DNA of 64,000 bases from Terfezia claveryi (GCA_015179025.1 WHUX01000006.1:62001-126000); one strand, 5' to 3'; positions 11,009 to 23,595 are shown, numbered from the stretch's first letter. Numbers and translations are program-made. The notes: generated by a model from the letters alone, not told the origin.

Positions 11009-12415
11009 AGGACTCCTTTGGGGAATTTACCGGAATGACCGAAGATGAAAATTCTGGGAGTTTAGTTAGAGCGTTAGAGCTCAAGCTGTTTATTATACCC
11101 TTATTCTACTTTCTTCAAGCGTTGATCAAGTAGAGGTTATTTGAATTTCAGGTCAGGTGCACTAGTCTTGGCTGATTCAGTCTCGCAATATTGGATATAT
11201 GAACCGCTTGAGACGACATAAATCACTGTATATTATGTATTATCGCTTTTATGTACTATGGCTTTTTATAAATTATATTTTCTATTTTGTCTCGCACCAT
11301 AATTGCATATTGGAACATATGATATATGAACCGCTTGGGACCCCAGAAATCACTATATACTCTGTATTATGGCTTTTCTATGTTTCGTTTTCTATTTTAT
11401 TTTCTGCATCACTGCCACAAGAGGCATACTTGTAAGCTTGTTATTTGATATAGATCTCGGAGATGACCGCACGAGAACAGACACGGCCAATATGTGATGT
11501 GGTCCAATCGCAAGTACACCTTGGAGCTTACCTTACATTTGTTGTTCGGTATAGGACGAAAGAAACCACTCCCAATATGGGTATGATTAAGACTAATATA
11601 TGTAGATATCTTGCACTGCAAAAGGCATAGGCAATTTAGAGAAAACTATCATCCTCCGTCTGGTACTAGAAGACAGCAGCCAAAACTTCCGCTACACTAG
11701 GTGTAGGTACAAGTTATATACCACCGGTAAATCCCTCGGTGTGCGCCGCAGTACCAAGACATGGAGTGGAGTCTAGGCCAAAGAATGGGTGGCGAAAACT
11801 GGCGATCCGATGGTGATGCGTACTGAAAGCCCCTTATGAGCTAAACCCTACCAAAAAATTACCTTGTTTTAATTGTTTTAAGTAACGACTGTTCGGGTAA
11901 TCGTTGCTGAGCTTAGTCTCGCCCAATCCTTAGTGGGGCAATTGGCAGTTAAGGTGAGGGGGCGTCGTGCGTATTATACAGACTATGATATTGTTCACTT
12001 GGAGAGCTGGTTCACATATTCCCATAGCTTGTGCCAAATTATGACAGGCTCACTCCCTTGCCTTAATTGCTGGTGTGCGCTGCTGTCTGTGGATTCACGT
12101 CTCACAGGTATGGATATCGACTCGGAGGTGCCTGGTGATACTCGGTTACTAGTGATTTTAGATGCGTAGCAGAATCAGGATAGCAGGCGCTCTTGCCGTG
12201 TTCAAGTCATGGTCTAGCTTTTAAGCCATGGTCCTTCCCTCTGGTTGGTTATATCTCTTGTTAACCGTTCATCACGGTGCTGCCCTCTTCGAATTCATAC
12301 TCAACTCTCTCACTTATCGGATAGCCCCGAGAGAGTACAGAGGTACCCCTCATTCGGTACACAAAACCTAGAAACAGAAATATCAGAGGTCTCCTCTTTC
12401 GCCTATTTACCTAAA
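11009..12415. other. Intergenic between tandem genes
   Basis: It contains an imperfect tandem duplication (11181-11402). No coding region is supported between it and the HET-C start. A CT-rich stretch (about 12389-12414) lies just upstream of the HET-C ATG. Confidence 0.6.
11181..11402. repeat. Imperfect tandem duplication of about 110 bp
   Basis: Copy 1 is 11181-11289 and copy 2 is 11290-11402. Both begin TCTCGCA and share ATATATGAACCGCTTG, AATCACT.TAT and TATGGCTTTT, and end TTTTCTATTTT. Small indels separate the copies, so the duplication is not recent. Confidence 0.75.
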
Positions 12416-14946
12416 ATGCCTTCCTCTACTTTTCCCTCCCCCCTCTTTACCTTCGGGTGTGTACTCTTCCTCATCATTGCGCTCAGCTCCCCCGCCCTTG
12501 CTTTCGGTGCCGGAAACATCGTCAGCGTCTCCCAGGTCGCTGGCAAGAATTGGCGCCATGGTGATATCGAAGACACCCTTCTGGAGCTTTTTATGTCTCA
12601 AGCCGGCCGTGCTAAGTTTGATCGTCTTGCTGTAAAGAGGGTCTACTTTGGAAACTGGCTCCGTGATTATTCCCAGGCCCTCGATGTCGGTGGACTTAAG
12701 CAGCTTCCAAAGGAAACCATCCGTCTTATGCTTTGGGTTCTTAGCTTTGTCACCTTTGGATTTGCTACTGGTGAGTTTGAGGTGACCGAAGAGAGGCTGG
12801 GATGCTACCGCCCAGAGGAGCATATTGATAATCCAAAGGTATGTAACACGTGCTAACTTCGGAGGTTAAGTCACATTGCTAATTAAGGATGGCGGTTTCT
12901 TTATAGGACTATGCGGATAATGAAGATGCACGAAAATACGACTCCCGTCTCCGTGGGCCTGTTGATGAGAGCAAAGAACTTGCCGTCGACGATGATAACG
13001 GCATGAAGGTCTACATTGCATCCGAGAACCGTGGTATCGATACCAGTGCCGGGTTTGTCCGCAAGTGTTTCACCAAGTCCATCGACTTCGGCCGTAAGTT
13101 CGCGCAGAGCGGTAACGACAATGACCTCTTTGAGGCACTCAGGTTACTCGGAACCGGCCTTCACACTCTCGAGGATTTTGCAGCTCACTCAAACTACCTT
13201 GAGCTCACTCTCAAGGAGCTCAATGTCAATGCGTTTCCCCATGTCGGTGGCAACTGCCAGGTCAACATTGGTGGAAAGGAAATTTGGCCCGTCATCACCG
13301 GTACCTTCGGTATGACTGATTTCTTGCACTCCGTTGTCGGTGAGGTTTCGGATAAGATGATCCAGTCAGAAGTACAGAGCCTTGAGGACAAGATCAACAA
13401 TGCTCATTCTGGCGACCATAGCGGGGCTACCTCGAAACTTAGAGAGATTCTTGATATCATTCCCTTTGGCCTGCTCGGGCTTGGAGATAGTGACTTCAGC
13501 AATCAGGCACAGACGATTCAAGAGCAATCTGATGCTAAGGAGATGGAGAGTAAGGGAAATATCTCCAGTAGTAACCAAACAATTGATCAAATTAGGGAGC
13601 GTGCTCTCACTACCGCAAAGGAGATTTATCCTATTCTTGAGTTCCACGATAAGGTTATTAAAGCCATCACCGAGGGTATTGACAAGATTCCTGGTGCCAC
13701 AGAGTTAATGGAGAACTTAGCTGGAGCGATGCAAATTTACATTTTCAGCGTTCTTGCACCCTACATCACGCCTATCCTTGAGCAGGTCAAGGCAGAGCTT
13801 GCTACTGGATCTGAGGGAATTCTCCAGGCAAGTGAGAAGGGTCAATATGTTGTCTTCAATGATGATGATTCCAGCAATCCCACCCACTCTATGCTTTCCA
13901 AAGATCATTTCACCAATATTCTCAATGAGCCCGCAGGCCTCGTTGCCTCTGAGGTTGTGCGATTCGTTGTTCCCCACATTACCGCTGCATGGGATGATGA
14001 CAGTATTGATGCCAATGGCGTGTGTGACGAGGTGCTTCAGGTTCTCCACCACCCTGCGCTGAGGTCAAAGGAGGGTCAGGAGAGGATGTTTGAAGTTGTC
14101 AGGCAATGGTGGGAGGAGAAGAGTGTTAGCGAGCAATCACATTTGGAGGATGCATTGAGCAAAGATGGAGTTAAGGAGGGACGGAACCATGAGGGTGAAG
14201 ACCCATTGGGAGGGCCAGGAAGCAAGAACCACTCACATGCGGGATGCTCCCATGGTCATGGTGGGAGAGATAAGCAGCAGCAGAGGGATGATTATGGAAG
14301 TAGCCAGCGCAGTAATCAGCGGAATGAATATGGCAGTAGCCAGCGCAGTAACCAGCGGGATGAATATGGCAGTAGCCAGCGGAATGAATATGACAGTAGC
14401 CAGCGGGATGAATATGGCAGTGGACGACAGACAAGGGGTTTTCAACAAGAGGAGAACTCCTACCAGCGACGACAGACAGAGCAGCCCTACTCACAACGAG
14501 AAGAGAGGCAGAACGTTGATCTTAGTACCCCTGTTGGAATTGGTGGATTCCTTGGAGGTTTAGTCGCTGGTGCATTCGGTGGGGAATATCGCGACCAGGA
14601 GTCGACATCCAGATCCTTTGGTGGTGAGGAGAGGGGCTCGTACGGAAGGAATGAAGAAAGTTCCTATGAGCAAAATGAGGGCTCATATAGTCGTAATGAG
14701 GACAATTCATATGGTGGTTATGGTGGACAAAGTGAGGAGAGGAGTTTCTATGGGCGTGGTCAACAAGATAGCTATAGTAGTGAGGGTAATAGCCGTGGCG
14801 AACAAGATAGCTATGGCCGTGGTCAACAGGATAGCTACGGTCAAGATAGCTATGGCTCAATAGGCACTGAGGAGGAATATGGATCTTCACGCCGTGGGCA
14901 CGGCGGAAGGAGGAGGAATGAGGAAGAGGAGAGTAGTGGGTGGTAA
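12416..14946 (+). CDS. het-C: HET-C-type heterokaryon incompatibility protein
   Basis: Two exons, 12416-12838 and 12907-14946 (820 aa), with a 68-nt intron (GTATGT...TATAG; branch TGCTAAC), phase 0. Start MPSSTF opens a signal peptide (hydrophobic FGCVLFLIIALSSPALAFG). It is followed by the conserved HET-C core (GNIVSVSQVAGKNWRHGDIE; RVYFGNWLRDYSQALDVGGL; HTLEDFAAHSNYLELTL). The tail from about residue 470 is low complexity: glutamine/serine/tyrosine repeats (YGSSQR and NQRxEYGSSQR units, then SYGRGQQD units) around a short Gly-rich segment (VGIGGFLGGLVAGAFGG). In Neurospora, het-c alleles that differ in a variable region trigger cell death on fusion. Whether this copy has that role cannot be read here. 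The family is found broadly outside allorecognition. Confidence 0.92.
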
Positions 14947-15162
14947 TTGAGAATAGGACTGATTAGGATCTGAAGGTGATTATTGGCTTTCCTCACCCTT
15001 TTTTACTTGTGGCTTTTCTTTGGGGAAGAACCAAGCTTCGAAGCTTTGGTACTTCGAGACTACCTGGAGATTATCCCCACGGTGAATTGGCTGAGGAAAT
15101 AATGAAATAAAAATAGCTCTTTGAATAATGTTAAGTTACCCTGAACGGTATCCTCAACCGTA

Positions 15163-15215
15163 ACCGGAAGTTGCTCTACGAGCGGCTTGTGCCAACTAGA
15201 CTACCGGAAGTTGCT
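15163..15215. repeat. Micro-insertion F: 27 bp between perfect 13-bp direct repeats
   Basis: ACCGGAAGTTGCT at 15163-15175 and 15203-15215 brackets 15176-15202, which starts CTACGAG and ends TGTGCCAACTAGACT. It is the reverse-complement orientation of copies G, H and M. It has the longest flanking duplication seen (the final A of AGACTA is shared with it). Confidence 0.85.
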
Positions 15216-15321
15216 TGACTGTTCACCAGGCCTTGTGTATGACAAACTTCAGAGGCTACTCTAGTCTCCCACTCTACCTCACGCTCTCAACTGGCCAAGA
15301 TTGCTTTTCCTGTGCTCCAAC

Positions 15322-15366
15322 CGGAAAATATAGTCTGGTTGGCACAACACCCTCGTACGGAAAATA
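15322..15366. repeat. Micro-insertion G: 27 bp between perfect 9-bp direct repeats
   Basis: CGGAAAATA at 15322-15330 and 15358-15366 brackets 15331-15357, which begins TAGTCTGGTTGGCACAACAC and ends CCTCGTA. It is one of the longest near-consensus copies. Confidence 0.88.
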
Positions 15367-15932
15367 GAGCTCCCAGTCCCCCTAGTAGTGGACTAGTCTC
15401 AGAACCATAAACTAAGACTAGAAGTCTAGAAGTCGACCTTGGCAGCGGAATGGTTGAAGGCCATTGTGCCAGACTTATCAATTGAGAAACAGAATCCTAG
15501 ATCTAGGATTCCGTTTCCAGACTCAAATTAGAGAACAGGGTGGGCGAGAGGGGCACACAAGTGCTTGTGTCACGCAGAATTAACATATAAATATAGTATA
15601 ATCATACAAGCAATTTGGCCTATAAAACATTTTGAAACGTTGCCTCATTGGCAATATAGGTATGACCAACACTTCAAAACTCAACAGGTGTAAGGTCGGG
15701 GAAAATCTGACTGACATAAGTTCTGGGTTTTTTGGGTGTGAGGCTGGGAAAAATCAATTTAGGTACTTCGTAGGTCCATGGTCTAGAGGGTCGGGGTAAG
15801 GCGTGCAGCATCAGGGGAGATGGCAGATGCAACTCCATTTCCCGAACGGGAGGGTTGTGGTGTTGAGGATAGACTGATATCATTACAATTATTTAGGGGA
15901 CATATAACCTTGACATAAAGTCGAGATTTATA

Positions 15933-15949
15933 CCCCCCCCCCCCCCCCC
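15933..15949. repeat. Poly-C tract, 17 C
   Basis: Uninterrupted run of C between TTATA and GAATGAG. No function is inferred. Confidence 0.9.
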
Positions 15950-17516
15950 GAATGAGCTTCCCTATCCTCAGCCTGGGCTCCCTCAGCTGAAGCTCTCACC
16001 CAGTCTGGACAAGAGATCGTGTCCTGTGCAGTGGATGCCATGGCGGGTAGGTTTTTTATGGTATTCGGCTTTATTGCTCCGAGTGAACTATTCATATCTG
16101 GTCTATATATCTATATATATTACCATTCCTTGTAATTGGCTTATTTATATATATATTGCATGAATAATCTCACAAGGCTGTTGTAACGGCATACAAGTTG
16201 CTGTCCACAAAGCGTTGTCCTGTTGCCCTTTGAGTGTTGCTTGTGCGACGTCGGGAGGGGGTGGTTACAAGTACTTATGCAATAGGTGACAGGTCGATTG
16301 GATCACCTTGAACAGATGCATTACGTCGGCCCGAAGGCCAGATACTTAGATAGTACATGGTGCAGGAGGGCCGTATTAACTAGATTACGTAGCTTCGTAC
16401 AAGTATTTACAAATTAGGTACGGAGTAACCCATGATCAATTGAGTTGTGTCAATGTTTAATAAGTTTATAAGCCAACCAGACTATATAAACGTCATGGGT
16501 TTGACTACTGCATTGGGAAATCATTGGAGAAGGTGACACGGGGTCACGTGCGGTCTTATGGCAAAGCCCATGTGGTAGGCTGGTTTGATGACAGCCGTCG
16601 GGGTAAAAGCCCATGGACTTTCAGTGATCAACAAGCAACGACCGATAAAACCGAAACTTGAAGTAAACAATCAGCTGAAAAGTGGATGTGCTCTGTCGGT
16701 AGCATGACCTTTCCCTTGTTGAGAGTATTCTTTTAACCAGACCACTCATGGCGGTGATTGGATTGTTGAGCAAGAATATGAGTCCGGACGACGTTTCAAA
16801 CTATTCTAGGCAATAAAACCTTGTTTAAAAATAGTAATGCACACTATGCACCACAACATATACCTGATGATACATAAAACGGTCACCACGAGCGAGCACG
16901 GACAATTAGCGGGCACGTTTGGTTGAATGGTGAGGCCTGGCAAAACTTTTAGCGAATGTGCATGGACAGGGGATGTGCATTCCGCACGTGGCGCGACGAT
17001 GCTGCCAAAAATAAATACAGTACCTTTAACAGGCCTTGGCACTTTTCCAAAAATCGTGATATCAGGATTCGTTCGAGAAGGGTCGAGTATCCAAGAAATT
17101 GTGTGATCTGGAGAGAGCTCCTGTTCTCGTCTATCGAACCAGTATCGGGTTCCATGTTAACAGGCACATCGAATTGGTTGTGGGGTAATTTCTAATGCAG
17201 ATAACGATGCTGCTTAGAGAGAGATTGAACAAACCTCGAGAAGGAGAAACGCCCGAACTACCGGCATATTGCCTTGGTCATGCAGTGGTATACGTAACAT
17301 AAATATCGCATGGTAAGTACAGTAAGCGCCGACCAAAAACCTGGCAACCAACTGCACCGCGTTTAGAAAACGTGTGATTGGAAAATTCTGTCGACCTCAT
17401 CTCCATCCGGATGGGCACGGCCGCACGGGGATCGACACTCAGGCGCTCGCGCATTGCCCTAACTGACTATGTACAGTACATAGGACGTCAACGACGGTTG
17501 CGGATGCGAGGCGAAT

Positions 17517-17565
17517 GATCATCCAATAGTCTTGTTGGCACAACACCCTCCATAGGATCATCCAA
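17517..17565. repeat. Micro-insertion H: 29 bp between perfect 10-bp direct repeats
   Basis: GATCATCCAA at 17517-17526 and 17556-17565 brackets 17527-17555, which begins TAGTCTTGTTGGCACAACAC and ends CTCCATAG. Confidence 0.88.
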
Positions 17566-19355
17566 CATCCAACGTCTAGGCAGTTCTATTGTTATGAGCA
17601 GATTAGTGGGTCCTCTGAGAGTAGGTAGTCTATCTCCCTCATGCCAATCGGACTTATAGGGGTCACACTCTGCATCTTGCCGTTGACATTCCGAGTTTAT
17701 CATGATCCGACTTTGCTCTGATGGACATAAGATTTGAGCAGTGTGCCAGTTGGTTGTTTGTCTCACTTGAATTTCTCTACTTCAATGCACCAGGATACTG
17801 TAGAGCTGAAGAACTATATTAATATACAACAACACCAGACAGGTATAGAACGGCAATGCATTGGTAATCGCCGAAAAGTGCTGATTTGGGGGGGGTTTGG
17901 GTATGATATTGGAAGTATTTCAATTGTAAAGGAGAAAGTTCAAACCCGGGAATCAAAGACAGTTATGAAACGTGGCAAGGTACATACGTATGTACCATGT
18001 AGTACATGAACTCAACTTAAAAATATTCTTTAATATCGGAATGCATGCATGCTTGTAATCTTCGGACGTGACCACAACCGTCCGGCTGGCTACTAGTAGT
18101 AATTATGTATCAATATATTTATATTCCCCACCATAATGTACCCTGTGCATATATGCCACAGGGGCTCCTAGGATCCCTGGGCCCAAATGCTTCCAATCCA
18201 GTGCGTCGTTAAAGAGCAGAGGAAGTATCAACCATGAATGGGCCTCAAAGCTCTGCCATGTTTGACGCCAGTTTAAGCGTCTAGCACCTGGTTAAAGAGA
18301 GTGGGCGTTCAGGGTACGCCCACAGTTGAGGGACGGAAGTTCCTGAAACTTGCTTTGTCGGCGGCCGGTGAGCAATTGGCGGGTGGCGTTGCGATCTAGA
18401 TCTCACTACATACCGCTATTCTGTCTTTGAGTACGTACGGGCGCCTCCTCCCGCGGATTCAACTTTACGGTTCCTATTATCTGTCTATTCTCTATCCCGA
18501 ATGCCAAGCCCCCCGCCTCATACCCACAATTAGCAGGATTAGCTGGTGGGCATCGCTCTTAATCAGCTCCAGCCTATACTGGTACCATGTCACAGGATAT
18601 CCTGATGTATACCTTACCGCCCCTCACAGGGCCTGGCGGAAATGCTCTTACGCATCGCCCTTTAAACAGAACCCCTGTTTTACTGGTAATAAGCATGGGT
18701 ATGCCTTAGCAGGGCTGGCTGCGGGCTGGGCCTGGTGATGGTCCCATGCAAGTAATTCGACTATGTACATACCTTGCGCGCAAAGCTGACGATCCTTTAT
18801 TAGATTTCCTGAATCCCCTCCTCTCTCTAGAAGAGAAGCTCCTTCGAGTCCTTCCATTGCTGTATCAGCCTCAGTTGCACTCGCAATTACGAATCCGGCA
18901 CCTCAAAAGACTGACTCTTTCAGGTTGCTTATCGTTGATCTTGAGCTTGCTCAAGCGTACATACTGTACATCTTCGGACGACATAGAGTCAAAAGCCTCG
19001 ACAGGTTGGCTTCCATCTGTGATTGGAATAAGAAAGATTGTTCAGCACTTCGGCGGTTCACTATATCATAAATCAACCCAACTTCTGTCTCTTTGGTTGT
19101 TGGATTTGGTTCTCACAGAGTTGGACTTGAGGGGAACTGGTAAACTGGTACCTTTTATTTTCACTTTACATACAAGTCTTGATCCTGTTTCATCAGTGTC
19201 AGTTTACTCAGATTCCTGCATATTACTGTGGTGGTGGTACGAAATCATCCCTGGTAACCCAGAGGCGCTTTCCAATCTATTCGAGGATACAAACAAAATC
19301 CTGAGGTGGAATATACATCCCGGGCTATTTTGCGTCAAGTCCAAAGGCCATTTTT

Positions 19356-21689
19356 ATGTCGACCTACAACCACACCCGCCTGTATTCTCGAACGTCATCG
19401 AATTTGAACCGGGTACATGCAGTCCCCCGCTCCCGTTCGCCGTCGGTGAACTCGGAGGTGCTTCCTATATCACGAACACCGAGCCCGTATGTTGGAAATA
19501 ATAGCATAAACAATAGCACCAAGCCGCTTCCTATCCTTCCACCCAATCCCGTCCCTACGCCACCACCTGAAATGGGAGTCACCCCGGAAATAACTGCTCA
19601 ACGCACAACAGAATTGCACGAGCGTCTACCGCGAGTACAGCCTGGGGCTCCGGATTCTTCTCCTGCTCCTGCAATATATTCCCCGTCTCAACCGAAAGCC
19701 CCAAATGCATATTATCTAAATCGAAAAATGTCCGAACCGGATGCACCACAGGATGCACATCTAGCCCTTTCAAAACATAAACCGACTGCTTTGAACCTCC
19801 CACCATCAGCAAGCAATCATGGCTTTACTGAGGACCCAAATCGACCGATTTCCCAGCGTCCATTCTCCCAACATTATCCATGGCCTTACGATCCATCCAG
19901 TTACTACAATATGGCGAGATCACCTACAGTGTCTATTCACCCAAAACCAAAAGCATATCCTGTAGGTTGGGAGGAGAATGGAGGGCTCAGCCGTCCGGTT
20001 AGCATGGGAGGTATTGATCTACCAATACCATTAAGCCCAATACCAGTGGTACCGACAATACCAGAACAGTATCGGAAGGAGGCGGCTATTGGCGTTCGCC
20101 CTAAAACGCCAGAGCTCAGAGTAGTATACGATCAAGAAAGAGATGGATTAGGTGGCCAGATCTCGGAGAAAGCTATTCTGAAGCAACAGCAAAAGAGCCA
20201 ACGAACAGAACAGCAACAAAAGCCCGTGACAGCTCAGGCACAAGACTCGAATGAATATATCCCAGAGGCCTCCACGATAGAATCTCTTGCAGAATTATGG
20301 GAATTTGCCGCTCATGGGAAGCTCCTAAGCCATCGAGTGCAGCCAAAAAGGTCAATTCCATCGAACCCCTCAATACCAGAGGGAGTTTATGTCTTGAATA
20401 TGTACAGAGGCGCTCCCCTCAATGTCCAACAGCCAGACCTAGGAGGGTTCACTCCAGAGCACTTTGCATTTGGCCCCACCCCTTCCAACCCTTTCTACAC
20501 AATACAAGCGTTGCCAGATGCACTACACCCCAACAACCCAACGATTTTCAATCCCAATGACCCAGCCACATTTTTCAATGATCTTCTCATTTTACGCCGA
20601 AATCCTGTTACTCATAAAGATACATCAGTACTAACTATGGGCCTCAATCCACATGCCGCAAAATCCCACCGACGGCGCCTCGCTACTGCCGTGAATGGGG
20701 CATCACAGCAGCAGCAGTCACCTACACAAGGTGATGAACTCATTACCCTCATTTACCCCAAACAAGCGGTAATGATGGCAATTGATTCGTCTTCTATTCA
20801 TGTAGATGATAAAACAGGGCGCATTGTTGGTGGCGATGCACAGACAATGGCACGAGAGGCAGTTGAGCGCGCTGCCGAAACCGAATGCTGCAGGCTGAGT
20901 TGGGATGTCACAAGAGATCGCTATTACCTGTATCATCCAGGTATTGGCCATGGCGGGGAGGTGTATCTGGTAATTATAGATGATGGGAATCACACAATGC
21001 CCAAGTTGACTGCGCCAAGCTATGGAGTGGGTTTCGATATACCAGGAACAAAGGGGAGTATTAAACTCATCAACGTTGACACCTCCGAGGCGATCGTCGT
21101 TCTTGATTTCAAGTCTGGACTTCTTTTTGTGAATACTATGGCTACGAGGAAGATCCCCTCTCTATACATCGTTGACGTTGCGGTTTCGACAGTCCTTGCT
21201 GTTGCAATTGTTGAGGGGAGGCGTATCCGGGACCAACAGCAATTCCTATTATCTTCGATGCAATCAAATAGTGGGTTCAGTAACGGGTATTCACACCAAT
21301 CTGATGGCGCATTGCAGGATGTGAAGCGCCTAGGAGGGGGTATCACAGAAGGTGGGTGGAGTGACTCAACCCTCGGGATGTCCTTCACTGACGGGACACA
21401 GGTAAACGAGAAGAGAAATGTCGGTGGAGAAAATGGCAGAGGTGGCACTGGGTATGCGGTGGAGGGGGGAAGTAGTGACCGGGTACTGGATTTGGCGGGG
21501 TTGATTATGAATGGGTTAATAACAATTGTCGCATGGATTGTGGGGATTTTTTGGGCTATTGGATCTGGCATCGGAAAGATTTTCCGAAGCAGAAAGAGGC
21601 CATTTGGGGATCTGGAGTGCGGAATTCCTGGGGCCGTTAATCGTCATAGCAATCAGGGCCAATACGAAGGTCATGGAGGATATCAGTAA
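19356..21689 (+). CDS. Conserved proline-rich fungal protein with C-terminal membrane segment
   Basis: Single exon, 777 aa, starting MSTYNHTRLY. Residues 1-250 are Pro/Ser-rich and probably disordered (LPILPPNPVPTPPPEM; repeated PISxxPS and SPSQPKAP-like stretches). A folded region lies at about 430-620 (ITLIYPKQAVMMAID; HGGEVYLVIIDDG; YGVGFDIPG; AIVVLDFKSGLLFVNT; SLYIVDVAVSTVLAVAIVEG). Near the C-terminus (about 725-755) a hydrophobic helix (LIMNGLITIVAWIVGIFWAI) is followed by a basic cluster (KIFRSRKRP), which suggests a tail anchor with the bulk in the cytosol. Similar proteins occur in many Pezizomycotina without a demonstrated function. I could not name the family with confidence. The gene follows a long spacer, so its promoter lies within 14947-19355. 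Confidence 0.8.
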   Translation: MSTYNHTRLYSRTSSNLNRVHAVPRSRSPSVNSEVLPISRTPSPYVGNNSINNSTKPLPILPPNPVPTPPPEMGVTPEITAQRTTELHERLPRVQPGAPDSSPAPAIYSPSQPKAPNAYYLNRKMSEPDAPQDAHLALSKHKPTALNLPPSASNHGFTEDPNRPISQRPFSQHYPWPYDPSSYYNMARSPTVSIHPKPKAYPVGWEENGGLSRPVSMGGIDLPIPLSPIPVVPTIPEQYRKEAAIGVRPKTPELRVVYDQERDGLGGQISEKAILKQQQKSQRTEQQQKPVTAQAQDSNEYIPEASTIESLAELWEFAAHGKLLSHRVQPKRSIPSNPSIPEGVYVLNMYRGAPLNVQQPDLGGFTPEHFAFGPTPSNPFYTIQALPDALHPNNPTIFNPNDPATFFNDLLILRRNPVTHKDTSVLTMGLNPHAAKSHRRRLATAVNGASQQQQSPTQGDELITLIYPKQAVMMAIDSSSIHVDDKTGRIVGGDAQTMAREAVERAAETECCRLSWDVTRDRYYLYHPGIGHGGEVYLVIIDDGNHTMPKLTAPSYGVGFDIPGTKGSIKLINVDTSEAIVVLDFKSGLLFVNTMATRKIPSLYIVDVAVSTVLAVAIVEGRRIRDQQQFLLSSMQSNSGFSNGYSHQSDGALQDVKRLGGGITEGGWSDSTLGMSFTDGTQVNEKRNVGGENGRGGTGYAVEGGSSDRVLDLAGLIMNGLITIVAWIVGIFWAIGSGIGKIFRSRKRPFGDLECGIPGAVNRHSNQGQYEGHGGYQ

Positions 21690-22424
21690 TTTAGCTTACG
21701 GCAAAGCGAGGATAATGAAATAATGATTCTTGGCTTTTGGGGGACATCCAGGCACGCAAGGGCTCAGTTTCGCGTGGGATGATGTTTCTCCTTTTTTTGT
21801 TCATTCTTCTTTCGATTTTTCTTTATCTTCATATAGGGCTTTTGAGGATTCTTGATTTTTTTTTTTAACCTCTTGTACTTATTACCCACGGTGTCATATG
21901 GGGCTCGGATAGGGCGGTATGCCTTGTCACTCCTTTCTCTTTCTATTTAAGCTCAATCGATACCACCTGCTTCGGGTTACATATTCTGTAAAATACCCAT
22001 GTTGGGAATCTTATGGGAAGATAGAACTATCTCCTAGTTCTCAACATTATATTATTAGCTTTCTCTGGGTTTGGGAAGATAAATCATTACAACCGTGCCG
22101 TATAAATATCAAATCACCAGCCCATTCATCCGCCACTTTATTTACCCCGTATTCAAAAATCGATGCGGGTATGAATATTTGCTGAATAGCAAACTTGAAT
22201 ACATTAATAACGTATTCCCTAACCCTTGCTGTGATGATCTCTAACATACTAGTATTTTGCTAGTTGAGGATAGCGTTACCCTCAACTCCCTTCCCGATAC
22301 TTGGCGCACCCTTATCGTGCACAAGCAAAGTAACTAAGGCCAAATAATAGTTGGTTGGCTCAAATGCTACAATAAAGCAGTACTTGGAAGTAGTTTGTCT
22401 TGCCAGCCTAGTTCATCGCATGCC

Positions 22425-22477
22425 CGGGTTCGAGTAAGCGATCGGGTTCGAGTAAGCGATTGGGTACGAGTACATTG
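22425..22477. repeat. 18-bp tandem repeat, 2 perfect copies plus one degenerate
   Basis: CGGGTTCGAGTAAGCGAT at 22425-22442 and 22443-22460, then a diverged TGGGTACGAGTAC. Confidence 0.85.
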
Positions 22478-22708
22478 TTCGGGGGACAACCTGAGTAGGT
22501 ACTCCCTTAGGAGGGGTGTGTATGACGATTGAGACAACCTATCAGATGTACAGAGAGTAGACTAAACCTCCAATTTTGATTAAAAAAGCCAAGCTTCTGG
22601 TCTCATAAAATGAATATATAAAGATGAATATATAAAGATGAAATTGGCACAATCTAAGTGATCTCTCCATCAATTTACCCAGATATTTTTTTCAGCTGGT
22701 GATATATC

Positions 22709-22734
22709 AAAAAAAAAAAAAAAAAAAAAAAAAA
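22709..22734. repeat. Poly-A tract, 26 A
   Basis: Homopolymer in an AT-rich context. No retroposon body or target duplication could be tied to it. Confidence 0.9.
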
Positions 22735-23595
22735 GAAATAGCATTTGGAGATTTGAATTCAAAACTATTGATTTCTTTTTTAAAAAACCAAATGCCGCCT
22801 ATTTTGCTTTCGGTTGATTTCACGTATAACCCCCCGCACACCTCTAAAGTATGAAAATACAACCTTCTCTAGAAAATAATCCACCATCGTGCTAGGAGGT
22901 CTGCGCCCTCCCGGATATGTGTGATTGGCAGTCGTTCTCTCACCCTATAACTTCCGAGGTTGCAAATCTCATATCAAAAGAGCCTCACAGCTAAACACTC
23001 CCTGATGGTATAGCCTACAGAGGCTATTTAGAAGCAAGGGGTCAGCCATCTGTAGTATGTACATGTGTCCATCCAAGTTTTCCATTCACTGAAAAAGCTG
23101 GCAGCAAGAAAAGCAAGAACAGGGCCCTGTTCTCCCTGCTCTACACTACTACTCGCAGCCCTACTCGCAGCCGCTCGTGAAAAGAGCATGAAATGCAGAG
23201 GTGTGACCAGGGAAGGGAGCCCAGCTTTCGATGAGTGCCGACTGAGGATGTGTCCTATCGTTTTGTTGTCATAATTGCAGAGAAGTAGTGAATCTGCATA
23301 TTACTTACCTACTGATGTCATTATAGAGTGACAGATTGCCATTGTGTACTAAACCCACATTTCAGTGGAACACTAAGGGCGTGAGCAGTTTTTATTGGCG
23401 CCTTACCTGATGCTAGTAATTAAGTAGGCTTGTTTATATGCTATTAAATCCCTAGGTAGACATTGTTAACAGGGAGATCAGGCGTGTGCATGATGATATA
23501 ATGAGAGAAAAACCAGCGATTGAAACCCGAGATGGATGCTATGAAGGTACGTACTACAGAAGCTAGATGCCGTACACTTATATGGGAAGGATAGA

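Larger units (their letters stand above)
14947..19355. other. Intergenic, 4.4 kb
   Basis: No supported gene. It holds micro-insertions F (15163), G (15322) and H (17517), a weak candidate at 16467-16489, and a poly-C run at 15933-15949. The open frame at 18746-19501 overlaps the start of the next gene in another frame, lacks recognisable domains and is treated as leader or spurious. Confidence 0.6.

Noticed and set aside
14165..14890. Methionine/valine-rich and histidine-rich frames opposite or shifted from the HET-C tail
   Set aside because: They are shadows of the repetitive HET-C coding sequence.
18746..19501. 251-aa frame upstream of and overlapping the proline-rich gene
   Set aside because: It overlaps the start of the better-supported 777-aa frame in another phase, has no recognisable domain and no splice signals linking it; probably leader sequence.
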